Assembly (NCBI RefSeq): GCF_003966265.1
Contig: NZ_RXNV01000018.1
Coordinates: 1-64,000 of the forward strand
Direction of reading: 5' to 3'
Source: Shewanella atlantica
Lineage (GTDB): Bacteria; Pseudomonadota; Gammaproteobacteria; Enterobacterales; Shewanellaceae
DNA length: 64,000 nt
Shown here: in pieces, positions 1 to 7,775 of the stretch
Numbering within the stretch: the stretch's first letter is position 1
Layout of the letters: the number at the start of each line of letters is the position of its first letter
Notes under the pieces: generated by a model
What the model was told of the DNA's origin: nothing
Seen by the model: only the letters and a program-made list of their open reading frames with translations
Database searches by the model: none
Program-made: the position numbers and the translations under genes

Positions 1-259
1 TGCTATTCAGTAGCTTAATTGCCGCAGCACTGGCTTCTGCAAGGGTTGGGTACTTACCTTCTGGCGCGGTCGTGCCAAAGAAGCTATACCAGTCCACCCA
101 ATCGCTTTTATAGGCGGCGCTGGGGTTCGATGGCAGTCTTGGGTCTGCCTTATAGCGTTTCTTATAATTTGGGCCTATTAGCTCAACACCTCTGCTATTC
201 AGTAGCTTAATTGCCGCAGCACTGGCTTCTGCGAGAGTTGAATATTTTTTAGTTGTCAT
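1..259 (-). CDS. GmtZ-like integrase-repeat protein, N-terminal part (runs off the window)
   Basis: Only the first ~86 codons are present; the gene continues past the left edge. The ATG at 259 overlaps the stop of the upstream recombinase gene by 11 bases, which suggests translational coupling. The protein holds a ~64-residue repeat: a segment beginning YSTLAEASAAAIKLLNS recurs as YPTLAEASAAAIKLLNS, and the DNA of 1-41 and 193-233 is almost identical. Between them is a basic stretch (YKKRYKADPRLP) typical of the repeat units found in phage-integrase-associated proteins of the VPA1269/GmtZ type. Its position directly after a GmtY-like recombinase supports membership of a gamma-mobile-trio module. 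The biochemical role of GmtZ in the family is not established to my knowledge. The repeat is seen directly; the family name is from memory. Confidence 0.7.
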   Translation of the reverse strand, partial: MTTKKYSTLAEASAAAIKLLNSRGVELIGPNYKKRYKADPRLPSNPSAAYKSDWVDWYSFFGTTAPEGKYPTLAEASAAAIKLLNS

Positions 260-1703
260 TATTATCCACCTCTAATTTAAGCTGTTCCATTAGCTGATTA
301 TCTTGCGCCTGCGTTATTGCCTTCATTTCATTTTCTTTATCTTTCATTACTTGTCGTACTTGCTCTATAGATGGTTTTGCGTATTCTTCCTGACTCATCA
401 GCGATTTATGATGAAGCAACTCTCTAATGACTTGTGTACTAATGCCACGCGCTTTGGCTTCTGCTTTAAACAAATGCCGACAACCATGGGGCGTAGTGCC
501 TGCGGCTTTAGAATATTCATATCCCAATTTATTGATCACCTTTTTAAGTTTTGCATCGTAAGCACTCATAGTGAGTGGCATTCCTGTCTTTTTACTTAAA
601 AAGGCAAAAGGAGAGTAATTGTTTCTTGGCCTTTGCTTCTTTAGGTACAAGAACCACAAGTGATAAAATAATTCACGCTCACTTGCATTGAGAAATTCGA
701 CATAAAAGAAAAGCTCTGTTTTCTGATTCCCATGAGAAACTTTATGGAGTGCAGGGTTTTTCCAACCCGCTTTATAGCAGCCTGTCGTTTTTTTTAGATG
801 TCTCGGTGTTAAACCAAAACTCTCTCGAAGATAAACCTCTCTTGTAACCCACTGTTCTGCCCACTTCTCAGGAGCCACGCTGTCAGATGGATGATGAATC
901 TTAATTATCATTTGCTTGTCTTCGGTTGGATATGGCTGGATATCATTAATATATAAATGAAAGGGTTCAGAAACCCTAACGCCGCCAAAGCGCATTAACA
1001 TAAAGATCAAAACCTTTGCCAAATCTAAGCGTTTATAAATCGGATCATGCGGCCTTGAGCCAGGAAGGGTAAATCCTTGAATAACGTCATTCGTTATTTC
1101 TGAAGGGAAGCAATACTCTGGGCTAGTTGCATTGCTATGTCGATTTTTTCTTACTTTGACTGAATAGGTAGTTTTCGCATCTTGGCTTGCTTGTTTGTCA
1201 TTTTTAAGATGTTTATAAAAGCTATTATTTTTTCGATGATGGTATGCTGCCATGTTCATCAAGTATTCAGATTGTGAAGATGCAATTTGGGGATTTAATA
1301 ACTCAGTTTTTTGCTCAGTATCAACATAAAGCCATTCACTGTAAGACGTTAAATAGTAAATAAATCTACTTACTTGCATAGCGGAATAAGGCTTCCACCA
1401 CAGTCCCGTTTTATCCTCTCCATTCTTATGAGTGCCATCAAGTAAGGATTGAGTAAAATGTTCAAACATAGACCTTACTGACAGAAACTGGCCTTCCGTC
1501 GCTAACTTATATGCGAATAGAAGTTCGATAGCTCGTGCAGAACCTTCGTGCCAAGTTAGTGATTTGTGTGCATTGTCGGCTGCATAGCGAGCATAACTAG
1601 ACAAAACAACAATATCAGAGCCGTCACTTACCATTATCAGCGGAACCGTTAATTCCTCCTTTTTTTTAGTAACTAGAGGTTGTTTTATCGCCATCGCCAA
1701 CAT
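249..1703 (-). CDS. GmtY-like tyrosine recombinase of a gamma-mobile-trio island
   Basis: A 484-residue protein whose C-terminal half carries the tyrosine-recombinase catalytic set: R243 in GGVRVSE, the H-x-x-R box at H406-R409 (HGCRH), H431/H432 before the nucleophile, and candidate nucleophile Y441 in QEEYAKP. The N-terminal half (about 30-200) resembles the DNA-binding region of GmtY-type recombinases and includes a GEDKTGLWW stretch. Such enzymes cut and rejoin DNA to integrate or excise an island. The downstream gene on the same strand overlaps it by 11 bases and looks like GmtZ. The start could also be the ATG three codons in (MAIKQP). No strong Shine-Dalgarno separates the options. The recombinase call is firm; the GMT assignment is a family recollection supported by the neighbour. 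Confidence 0.8.
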   Translation of the reverse strand: MLAMAIKQPLVTKKKEELTVPLIMVSDGSDIVVLSSYARYAADNAHKSLTWHEGSARAIELLFAYKLATEGQFLSVRSMFEHFTQSLLDGTHKNGEDKTGLWWKPYSAMQVSRFIYYLTSYSEWLYVDTEQKTELLNPQIASSQSEYLMNMAAYHHRKNNSFYKHLKNDKQASQDAKTTYSVKVRKNRHSNATSPEYCFPSEITNDVIQGFTLPGSRPHDPIYKRLDLAKVLIFMLMRFGGVRVSEPFHLYINDIQPYPTEDKQMIIKIHHPSDSVAPEKWAEQWVTREVYLRESFGLTPRHLKKTTGCYKAGWKNPALHKVSHGNQKTELFFYVEFLNASERELFYHLWFLYLKKQRPRNNYSPFAFLSKKTGMPLTMSAYDAKLKKVINKLGYEYSKAAGTTPHGCRHLFKAEAKARGISTQVIRELLHHKSLMSQEEYAKPSIEQVRQVMKDKENEMKAITQAQDNQLMEQLKLEVDNNDN

Positions 1704-1865
1704 TACTAGCTCGCTTTGAATTATTATATGTTATATTATTATCTTAGGCATATTTCTCAGCTTGTAAAGATGTTAACACTTATTTGGTAAAAATATTTAG
1801 AAGGGAGTTTTTTGAAGCTCAGGATGGTAAAAAAGTGGAGGGATTATTATAAAAAACTGTTAGTC
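1704..1865. other. Outer junction of the GMT-type island
   Basis: Short AT-rich stretch between the recombinase start codon and the point near 1865 where MarC homology stops. It should hold the island tip and the recombinase promoter. I see no convincing inverted repeat. A target-site duplication cannot be tested because the other island end is outside the window. Confidence 0.45.
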
Positions 1866-2116
1866 ATAACAATAAGGAACAAAATAATACCACCGGCAAT
1901 ACTCACCGACTCAGATTTTAAGTTCAGGAAGTTTAGAATCGCTTCACCGGCAAACAGGAATAACAGCATAATGACGAGCGCAAATGTCAGCTCTCGGATC
2001 AGCACCCGACGGCGTTTCTTGGGCTCAATATGACGCAGTATCGACGCAAAAATAGGTAGATTCCCCAAGGGATCCATGATGAGAAACAGCATAACTGCGG
2101 CGGAAAAGGTATCCAT
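1847..2116 (-). pseudogene. MarC/YhgN-family inner membrane protein, truncated at its 3' side by the island
   Basis: The first ~86 residues match the start of the MarC family well: an opening segment with DPLGNLPIF, a basic EPKKRRRVLIREL loop, LLFLFAGE, then SVSIAGGIILFLI. Full-length relatives such as E. coli YhgN are about 200 residues with six membrane segments. Here the match ends after FLIVM (about 1865) and is followed by TNSFL and a stop at 1847, so more than half of the protein is missing. The break coincides with the edge of the recombinase-bearing island. The function of MarC proteins is not well defined. The remnant could still be translated as a two-to-three-helix fragment, but an intact product is impossible from what is seen. 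Confidence 0.8.
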
Positions 2117-2355
2117 ATAAGATGCTTAGTGAGAGGACAATATATCCCTATATTCTATAACCTTTTACAAACACTTCCATAGACAAATTTCATCAGCAGG
2201 TTCACAAGTCACGAAAACAGGCGTCATCCCCGTGTGACCAAGCTCATCAATCACTCCGAAAAAGCTGTTTTTTTGCTCTGTGTGTAAATTCTACTTATTC
2301 GTCTCAAGACTGGTATACTATGTGTCGTTTTTCCAAGGCCTCCTCTTAAGAAATC

Positions 2356-3873
2356 ATGCTCTATCTTTTAGCCAGTTGTATCGCACTATTGTTAGGTCCT
2401 ATTTTCTATCGTTTTTTCACGGCAGAAAACGGACTCCAGAAAGGCCTGGATGGATTTATATTCGTCTCCTTAGGCGGCTTAGTGCTGGTTCATATTTTAC
2501 CCGAGCTCCTGGAACATGGCGGGTTTCTTGCCATCATCTTTGTCATCATAGGACTCTGGGGGCCCACAGCCAGTGAACGACTCTTCCATCGATATTCTGA
2601 AGTCACCCATAACCTGACACTTATTCTCGGGATTGGCGGACTGCTGCTGCATACCATCACAGACGGCGGAGCCATGGTATTGGCTCAGCAAGATGAGAAC
2701 TCAATTTTACTGGCCTTAGGGGTCATACTTCATCGACTCCCTGTTGGATTAGCCATATGGTGGCTGTTAAAACCACAGGTTGGAGCACGTTGGGCCATGG
2801 TGGTACTGGGCTGCATGATGCTGTTGACCAGCGTAGGGTACTTCGCCGGCGAGCAACTACTGGCTCATTTGAGTCTGGATAATACCGTATACCTGCAGGC
2901 CTTTGTCACAGGTTCTATTCTTCATGTTGTCTTGCACCAACCCCATGGTCAGAGTCATGAAGATAAACAAGGCAGATATGAATACCATGCCGGGATCGGC
3001 AGTCTGCTCGGTATCGGCCTACTGTTTGTATTGCTGATGATGGACTCTGGCGGACACGAACATCACCACCACAGTCACAGCACTGAACAGCTGAGTGATT
3101 GGATGCTGACATTGGCACCTGTATTGCTGCTCAGCTATACCTTTGCCGCCATCAGATTCAATTTCGGCTTATCTCCACACAACAGGGAGCTGGGTCAAAG
3201 ATGGCTACAGCGATTAGCCGGGCCGGAAGCCCTGATTATTACCGCGCTCTTACTGGGCCCTTTGGTTGCCCTGTTTCAGCTTATCGGCCTCTCGCTTCTC
3301 GGAACGTTATTGACGCTGACCAAGGTTGAGCCTACCGATCCGCATCTCTCCCTGCCCAAATCGCCCTGGCGCTTCGGTTTCGCTCATCTCGTTGATCGGA
3401 GTGCCCCATGGATACTATTAAGCTTAATTCTCGCCAACTTAATTGGTCACCCTGCTGTGCCCTTGGCTAATCCGGCAATTCAAGTTGCCGTGCTGCTAGT
3501 GCTATTTTTGCCAATGCGTTTCTGTAACTTAGGCGGCGCGGTATTGGCTCTGTCCTTAGCCTATAGCGGTTGGAGTATGCCAGCGGTAATGTTGGCCCTG
3601 ATCGCCGCACCTATCTTTAATCTTGCTCAGTTGAAGCTGATGAACTGGACACTCAGGGCGCTCGTTATCACTCTGGTACTTGGCTGCTCACTGATAACGG
3701 CCATGATAGCGCCTCAATGGCATGCCATGATGACCCTGCCTGACCCGATAAATACGGTATCGCTGATAATCCTGGCCACCCTGTTCGCGGCAAGTTTATT
3801 ACGTTTAGGCCCGAGAAAGTTTATGGCGAGGATCATGTTGTTAAAGCCTAAGACCCATGAGCACAAGCATTAA
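2356..3873 (+). CDS. ZIP-like metal permease, double-length membrane protein with His-rich loops
   Basis: A 505-residue protein with about 14 hydrophobic segments. The N-terminal ~240 residues have ZIP-transporter-like helices with polar metal-ligand candidates: HILPELLEHGG, HTITDGG, and HRLPVGLAIWW. A histidine-rich loop (HQPHGQSHED, then GGHEHHHHSHS, near residues 195-245) and a His-rich C-terminus (HEHKH) suggest divalent-metal binding. The C-terminal ~260 residues form a second, permease-like membrane domain that I do not recognise. Classical ZIP proteins are about 250-400 residues, so this is a long or fused form. Substrate is unknown; zinc, iron or manganese are guesses. The ribosome binding site is weak. 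It stands alone, divergent from the marC remnant. Confidence 0.6.
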   Translation: MLYLLASCIALLLGPIFYRFFTAENGLQKGLDGFIFVSLGGLVLVHILPELLEHGGFLAIIFVIIGLWGPTASERLFHRYSEVTHNLTLILGIGGLLLHTITDGGAMVLAQQDENSILLALGVILHRLPVGLAIWWLLKPQVGARWAMVVLGCMMLLTSVGYFAGEQLLAHLSLDNTVYLQAFVTGSILHVVLHQPHGQSHEDKQGRYEYHAGIGSLLGIGLLFVLLMMDSGGHEHHHHSHSTEQLSDWMLTLAPVLLLSYTFAAIRFNFGLSPHNRELGQRWLQRLAGPEALIITALLLGPLVALFQLIGLSLLGTLLTLTKVEPTDPHLSLPKSPWRFGFAHLVDRSAPWILLSLILANLIGHPAVPLANPAIQVAVLLVLFLPMRFCNLGGAVLALSLAYSGWSMPAVMLALIAAPIFNLAQLKLMNWTLRALVITLVLGCSLITAMIAPQWHAMMTLPDPINTVSLIILATLFAASLLRLGPRKFMARIMLLKPKTHEHKH

Positions 3874-3979
3874 GGCTGAGATAGTTTTAAGTCATAAGTG
3901 TTAAGCTGTAAGCTCAAGACGGAGCAGAGATAGCTGCGAGTTGCCTGCTCTTACTTACAGCTTTTTCCATGAAAAATTC

Positions 3980-4000
3980 GCGGCTAAAGCCGCTCCTACA
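3980..4000. repeat. REP-like element (GCGGCTAAAGCCGC core)
   Basis: A small palindrome, GCGGCTAAAGCCGC, followed by TCCTACA; an identical 21-base copy lies at 7734-7754. This sequence type is a classic dispersed REP of gammaproteobacterial intergenic regions. The surrounding 3874-4130 also shares phrases (AAGCTCAAGAC, GCTCTTACTTAC) with the other copy's flanks. Confidence 0.7.
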
Positions 4001-4154
4001 GTGGGGAGCCTCTAACCCCATCTATAAACTTTTACGATATTGATTTTACTTACAGCTTATAACTTCACACTTATCACTAGCACATCTGGGTTTTCTAATA
4101 GCTTTTAAACGGCATAGAGACTAACTTGTAACCATTCTCCTCTAAAGCCGAAAT

Positions 4155-4238
4155 CTATGTGCATTCTCTTTATTGCTCTGAATCAACATCCTGAGTATCC
4201 CTTGATAGTCTGTGCGGAAGCGGGGAAATGAGTTTCAT
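4155..4238 (+). pseudogene. Duplicated 5' end of the NRDE gene, frameshifted
   Basis: About 60 bases starting at the ATG of 4157 repeat the start of the gene at 4308, exactly 151 bases upstream. After the shared TGTGCG the NRD codons are replaced by a different 13-base stretch, which shifts the frame, and then GAGTTTCATCAT is shared again. A 9-base perfect hairpin (GGGAAATGA/TCATTTCCC) spans the altered segment. No coding function is expected. Confidence 0.75.
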
Positions 4239-4307
4239 CATTTCCCATAGCATTAATTCGTATTCAGAGTTAACTTGGGTTTACCACTCTGTCAGATATG
4301 ACTAACT

Positions 4308-5075
4308 ATGTGCATTCTCTTTATTGCTCTGAATCAACATCCTGAGTATCCCTTGATAGTCTGTGCGAACAGAGACGAGTTTCATCATCGCCCCACCGAG
4401 CCCGCGCATTTCTGGCAACCCGGTAATGAACTGTTAGCGGGTAAAGATCTTGAAGCGGGAGGCAGCTGGCTCGGGATCAACAGGCAGGGAGATTTTTCAG
4501 CCTTGACCAATCTGCGTGACCCGATGAAGCAAAAGAGTAATATGAGAAGTCGTGGCGAATTGATTGTTAAGGCGCTGAAACGACATGAGCCGCTCACAAT
4601 GAGCTGGCTTAGAGAGCACAGCGAGAACTACAACCCTTTCAACTTAGTCTTCGGCCATGCGAATGAGCTTTACTGCTTTAACAGCGTCACACAAGAGCCA
4701 ACCCTGTTAACCTCAGGTTTTCACTCGATCAGCAACGGGGCCCTCGACGATATCTGGCCCAAGATGGCAAGGGGAAGCCTGGCACTGGAAAAGCTGATCA
4801 CCGAATCGGCAGAGCCCGATATTGATGAGTTGATCAGTATCATGAAGGATGAAACCAGGGCCAGCGACATGGAACTCCCTCAAACCGGCATAGGCGTCGA
4901 ATGGGAGCGGCTCCTCTCTTCGATATTTATTCGCCACGAAGAGTACGGTACCCGATCCACCAGCATCATATTGCAGGATCAGCAGGGCAAGACTCGCTTC
5001 GTCGAGGTTAGATATGACGGTAAAGGCAGAAACCTTGGCCGCCAGATGTTTACTGTGGAGCCTACTCAGGCTTAA
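4308..5075 (+). CDS. NRDE-family (TANGO2-like) protein
   Basis: 255 residues opening with MCILFIAL and carrying the defining NRDE motif at residues 21-24 (NRDEF), an N-terminal cysteine at position 2, and the GGSWLGIN and FSALTNLRDP segments characteristic of the family. The family fold resembles N-terminal-nucleophile hydrolases and Cys2 would be the candidate nucleophile. A cytosolic role, possibly linked to heme or lipid handling as proposed for TANGO2, is not settled. The gene overlaps the convergent heme-motif gene at its 3' end by 14 bases. There is no clear ribosome binding site before the ATG, and the start region is duplicated upstream. Confidence 0.85.
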   Translation: MCILFIALNQHPEYPLIVCANRDEFHHRPTEPAHFWQPGNELLAGKDLEAGGSWLGINRQGDFSALTNLRDPMKQKSNMRSRGELIVKALKRHEPLTMSWLREHSENYNPFNLVFGHANELYCFNSVTQEPTLLTSGFHSISNGALDDIWPKMARGSLALEKLITESAEPDIDELISIMKDETRASDMELPQTGIGVEWERLLSSIFIRHEEYGTRSTSIILQDQQGKTRFVEVRYDGKGRNLGRQMFTVEPTQA

Positions 5076-5619
5076 ATGAAAGACTGAATGCCCCGCGAAT
5101 GTCACCAGCCTGATAACCTAAGGCGAGATCATTGGGGTAGTGTATCTCGATCTTCTCCTGCAGAGCAGGAGCGACATTACTGCCATGACACTTGAGACAG
5201 AGAGGCGTCGTGACCTGCGCCTTCATAAAGCGATACTCTCCGGCAATAAACTCCTCATATTCTAACGCTTTCGCCGGTTTTCCGGCAACAAGTTGCGATT
5301 CAAACTCCTTCAGTACTTTTTGCTCCCAAGCATCGGCGACAGCACTGGCATTACGACTCTTCAAGCTGACCCGACGGATATTCCAACCGGATTGCTCGGA
5401 GAGTTCATAAGCTATCTGAGGTGCCTTAGCTGCACAGACATCGACGGCATTCACTGGCCCTCCCTGTTGCATAGCCTGTATAAGCTGAGGTTTCAAAGTG
5501 GCACCAAACTGTTTAACCAGCCCCACCGCTTCCCGATGTAACTCCTGAGAGGCACTCAACGAGAATGAAGAGATGGTGAGGGTTATAGCCAGAAAGGCCA
5601 GATAGCGGGTATGATTCAT
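5062..5619 (-). CDS. Periplasmic heme-motif protein, DUF3365/Tll0287-like
   Basis: 185 residues with a Sec signal peptide (about 1-23, ending near LSASQ). A single CLKCH heme-attachment motif sits at 141-145. The body has the helix-plus-PAS-like pattern of the Tll0287/DUF3365 family (VDVCAAKAPQIA; RRVSLKSRNASAVADAWE; GAFSLSF near the end). The predicted product is a periplasmic monoheme c-type sensor-like or electron-transfer protein. Many Shewanella have such small cytochromes. It converges on, and slightly overlaps, the NRDE gene. A GGAG ribosome binding site lies upstream of the ATG. Confidence 0.8.
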   Translation of the reverse strand: MNHTRYLAFLAITLTISSFSLSASQELHREAVGLVKQFGATLKPQLIQAMQQGGPVNAVDVCAAKAPQIAYELSEQSGWNIRRVSLKSRNASAVADAWEQKVLKEFESQLVAGKPAKALEYEEFIAGEYRFMKAQVTTPLCLKCHGSNVAPALQEKIEIHYPNDLALGYQAGDIRGAFSLSFKPE

Positions 5620-5707
5620 TGCGCACTACTCCATTAGTTTTTTCTAATCGCTAAAGATATTAGATAAAACTAATGATTGATGCAAGCCCTGTTTGTTACG
5701 GGGAAGT

Positions 5708-6130
5708 CTAGTTGGAGGTGTGGTCGTGGGTGATCACCCAGCGGTCATCAATTTTCTCAACCAGCAGGGTAAACACACCGTTAGGTTGATCTTTTACCCG
5801 GGTTAACTGCCAACGCCCAACTACGATTGCGGCATAATTGCTGAGCATCTTGGTCTCTTTGATGGTGAACTTCAAGGTGCCCAGAGTCGCCTTATCCGGG
5901 TAGTTTTTCTTATAAGCCGCCAGCGTCTCTTCCCAGCCATAGCGAAACTTCTTCCCCGAGACGAAACGCATCTTGTCACTATTCCAATACCCCTGCATGT
6001 AGCCATCGAGATCACCACGATTCCAGGCATCCTCCTGCATCGACAATATCTGAGCAATATCATCAGTCGGCACAGCGGTAGCGCTAAACGCAAGTAGCAT
6101 CAATAAAGCTGAAAATCCCTTTTTAAACAT
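5708..6130 (-). CDS. Exported SnoaL/DUF4440-like (NTF2-fold) protein
   Basis: 140 residues from the ATG at 6130, chosen because GGAGAA precedes it and because it opens with a signal peptide (MFKKGFSALLMLLAFSATAV). The mature part matches the DUF4440/SnoaL-like NTF2 fold: ILSMQEDAWNRGDLDGYMQGYW, then VVGRWQLTR and LLVEKIDDRWVITHDHTS. Such domains often hold small ligands or act as calcium/calmodulin-kinase association-like scaffolds. No catalytic residues can be assigned here. It is divergent from the acyltransferase at 6306. Confidence 0.8.
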   Translation of the reverse strand: MFKKGFSALLMLLAFSATAVPTDDIAQILSMQEDAWNRGDLDGYMQGYWNSDKMRFVSGKKFRYGWEETLAAYKKNYPDKATLGTLKFTIKETKMLSNYAAIVVGRWQLTRVKDQPNGVFTLLVEKIDDRWVITHDHTSN

Positions 6131-6305
6131 GCTTTTCTCCAAAAGTGCACGATTGGGTGTATTATTGATTATATACCCAAACGACCTCGAAATGCAGGAT
6201 TCGACATGTCGAAAAACAACAGAGTTCAGGGTAGTTAACAGCTCCTGTATTAACAACATTCCCACCATTTGTGGTGGTCTTCATGAAATAGCATTGAGTT
6301 TTTAT

Positions 6306-6857
6306 ATGTTCCAACAATTTTGCAAATTAGTTTTAAAGTTAACCGGCTGGACTATATCGGGGGCTCTCCCCACCGACAGCCAGTTTGTCGCTATCGTGGG
6401 TCCGCACACCAGCAACTGGGACTTTATCATAGGCGTATTGGCGCGTGGCGCATTGGGAGCTAAGGTCAACTTCCTGGGTAAACATCAGCTATTTATGCCG
6501 CCTTGGGGATGGTTTTTTAAGGCCGTCGGCGGCAGACCGGTTGACCGAACCAAGAGCAATAATTTAGTCGATGCCGTGGTACAACTGTTCAACTCAGACC
6601 CCGACTTTAGTTTGGCGTTAGCGCCTGAAGGAACCAGAAGCCCGGTAAAACGTTGGAAAACCGGGTTTTACCACATTGCCAGCAAGGCACGAGTTCCCAT
6701 CATTACTGTAGGGTTAGACTTTGGCAACAAGACGGTGATCATCCCGCAAGGCGTCCCGACTACCGACGATATTCAGCAGGATATGGATCAGATTATTGCG
6801 TTTTACCGTGGGATTAAAGGGCGTCACACTAAGGTTATACCCGACTTTCAACCCTGA
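6306..6857 (+). CDS. Lysophospholipid acyltransferase family protein (PlsC-like)
   Basis: 183 residues with the acyltransferase HX4D box at 34-39 (HTSNWD) and the EGTRS block at 108-112. These are the catalytic and glycerol-3-phosphate-binding motifs of the family. A hydrophobic N-terminus and the WGWFFKAVGGRPVDR segment fit membrane-associated 1-acyl-glycerol-3-phosphate-type enzymes of the short form. The ATG at 6306 starts at MFQQF; upstream extension would run through a dispersed repeat around 6170-6240 and is unlikely. The exact acceptor is unknown. Confidence 0.85.
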   Translation: MFQQFCKLVLKLTGWTISGALPTDSQFVAIVGPHTSNWDFIIGVLARGALGAKVNFLGKHQLFMPPWGWFFKAVGGRPVDRTKSNNLVDAVVQLFNSDPDFSLALAPEGTRSPVKRWKTGFYHIASKARVPIITVGLDFGNKTVIIPQGVPTTDDIQQDMDQIIAFYRGIKGRHTKVIPDFQP

Positions 6858-6942
6858 TATGGATTAGTTTTTAAACACCAGGATTGCCTATTAAACGACT
6901 GGCCGCTATAGTGCGGTCATCACCCACGATTTTATACAATCT

Positions 6943-7569
6943 ATGATCTTCGATACCTGGCTGCTCTATTTTTTTGCGGTACTTCTCATTGCCATCGCTC
7001 CCGGCACCATGGCCGTACTATCGATGAGTCATGGCATTCACTATGGCAAGAGTCGCAGTTTAGCCACGGCATTAGGTAGCGTCACCTCGGCCCTTATCTT
7101 AATGGCGGCATCGGCCGCGGGTCTCGGCGCCTTGCTGAGCGCAACCGAGTATGGCTTTACGATCTTAAAATACTGTGGTGCAGCCTATCTGATATTTCTG
7201 GGCATAAAGCTCCTTCTCACCAAGGCCAGTGCGCAAGGCTTGGACCTGCAACACATCAAGGGCAAGGGCAGCCCTAAGCAGATGTTCAAACAGGCCTTCT
7301 TAGTCGGAATAAGCAACCCCAAGGATCTGCTGTTTTTTGGTGCCCTGTTTCCGCAGTTTATCGATATTTCAGCCCCTCAAGGACCACAGCTAGCGACCCT
7401 TGCAATCACCTGGGCGGTAGTCGATTTCAGTTTTGTTATGCTCTATGCCAGCATGGCCAACGTACTGGCTCCGACACTTAAGACCAGTAATAAACTGCAT
7501 TGGTTTGACCGGACCAGCGGTGGCGTCTTTATCACGCTGGCCGCAATCTTGGTAACGAGGGAAGGGTAA
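6943..7569 (+). CDS. LysE/RhtB-family amino-acid exporter
   Basis: 208 residues, six predicted membrane segments. The N-terminal APGTMAVLSMSHGIHYG region is the family signature (usually PGP...G.R.G), followed by YCGAAYLIFLGIKLL and a NPKDLLFFGALFPQFI segment in the second half, all typical of RhtB/LysE exporters. These proteins export amino acids such as threonine, homoserine or leucine using the proton gradient. Substrate cannot be read from sequence. It is a single gene, followed by an intergenic repeat region. Confidence 0.9.
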   Translation: MIFDTWLLYFFAVLLIAIAPGTMAVLSMSHGIHYGKSRSLATALGSVTSALILMAASAAGLGALLSATEYGFTILKYCGAAYLIFLGIKLLLTKASAQGLDLQHIKGKGSPKQMFKQAFLVGISNPKDLLFFGALFPQFIDISAPQGPQLATLAITWAVVDFSFVMLYASMANVLAPTLKTSNKLHWFDRTSGGVFITLAAILVTREG

Positions 7570-7733
7570 AAGCAGCGATAAGCTCAAGACAGGGCTGAGA
7601 GAGCTGTAAGTTATAAGTTCCGGGAAAAAGCAGTAGCCAAAAGCTGTATTCTGAAACCATTTAGGTAGCTCTGAATATACAGCTCATAACCAGCTTGCTC
7701 TTACTTACGACTTAAAACTTATAGCTAACTGCT

Positions 7734-7754
7734 GCGGCTAAAGCCGCTCCTACA
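7734..7754. repeat. REP-like element, second copy
   Basis: Identical to 3980-4000. The flanks (7570-7760) also resemble the sequence around the first copy, with AAGCTCAAGAC and GCTCTTACTTAC phrases. This indicates a larger dispersed intergenic unit rather than only the palindrome. Confidence 0.7.
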
Positions 7755-7775
7755 TAAAAGCGCCCCAACCCAGCT

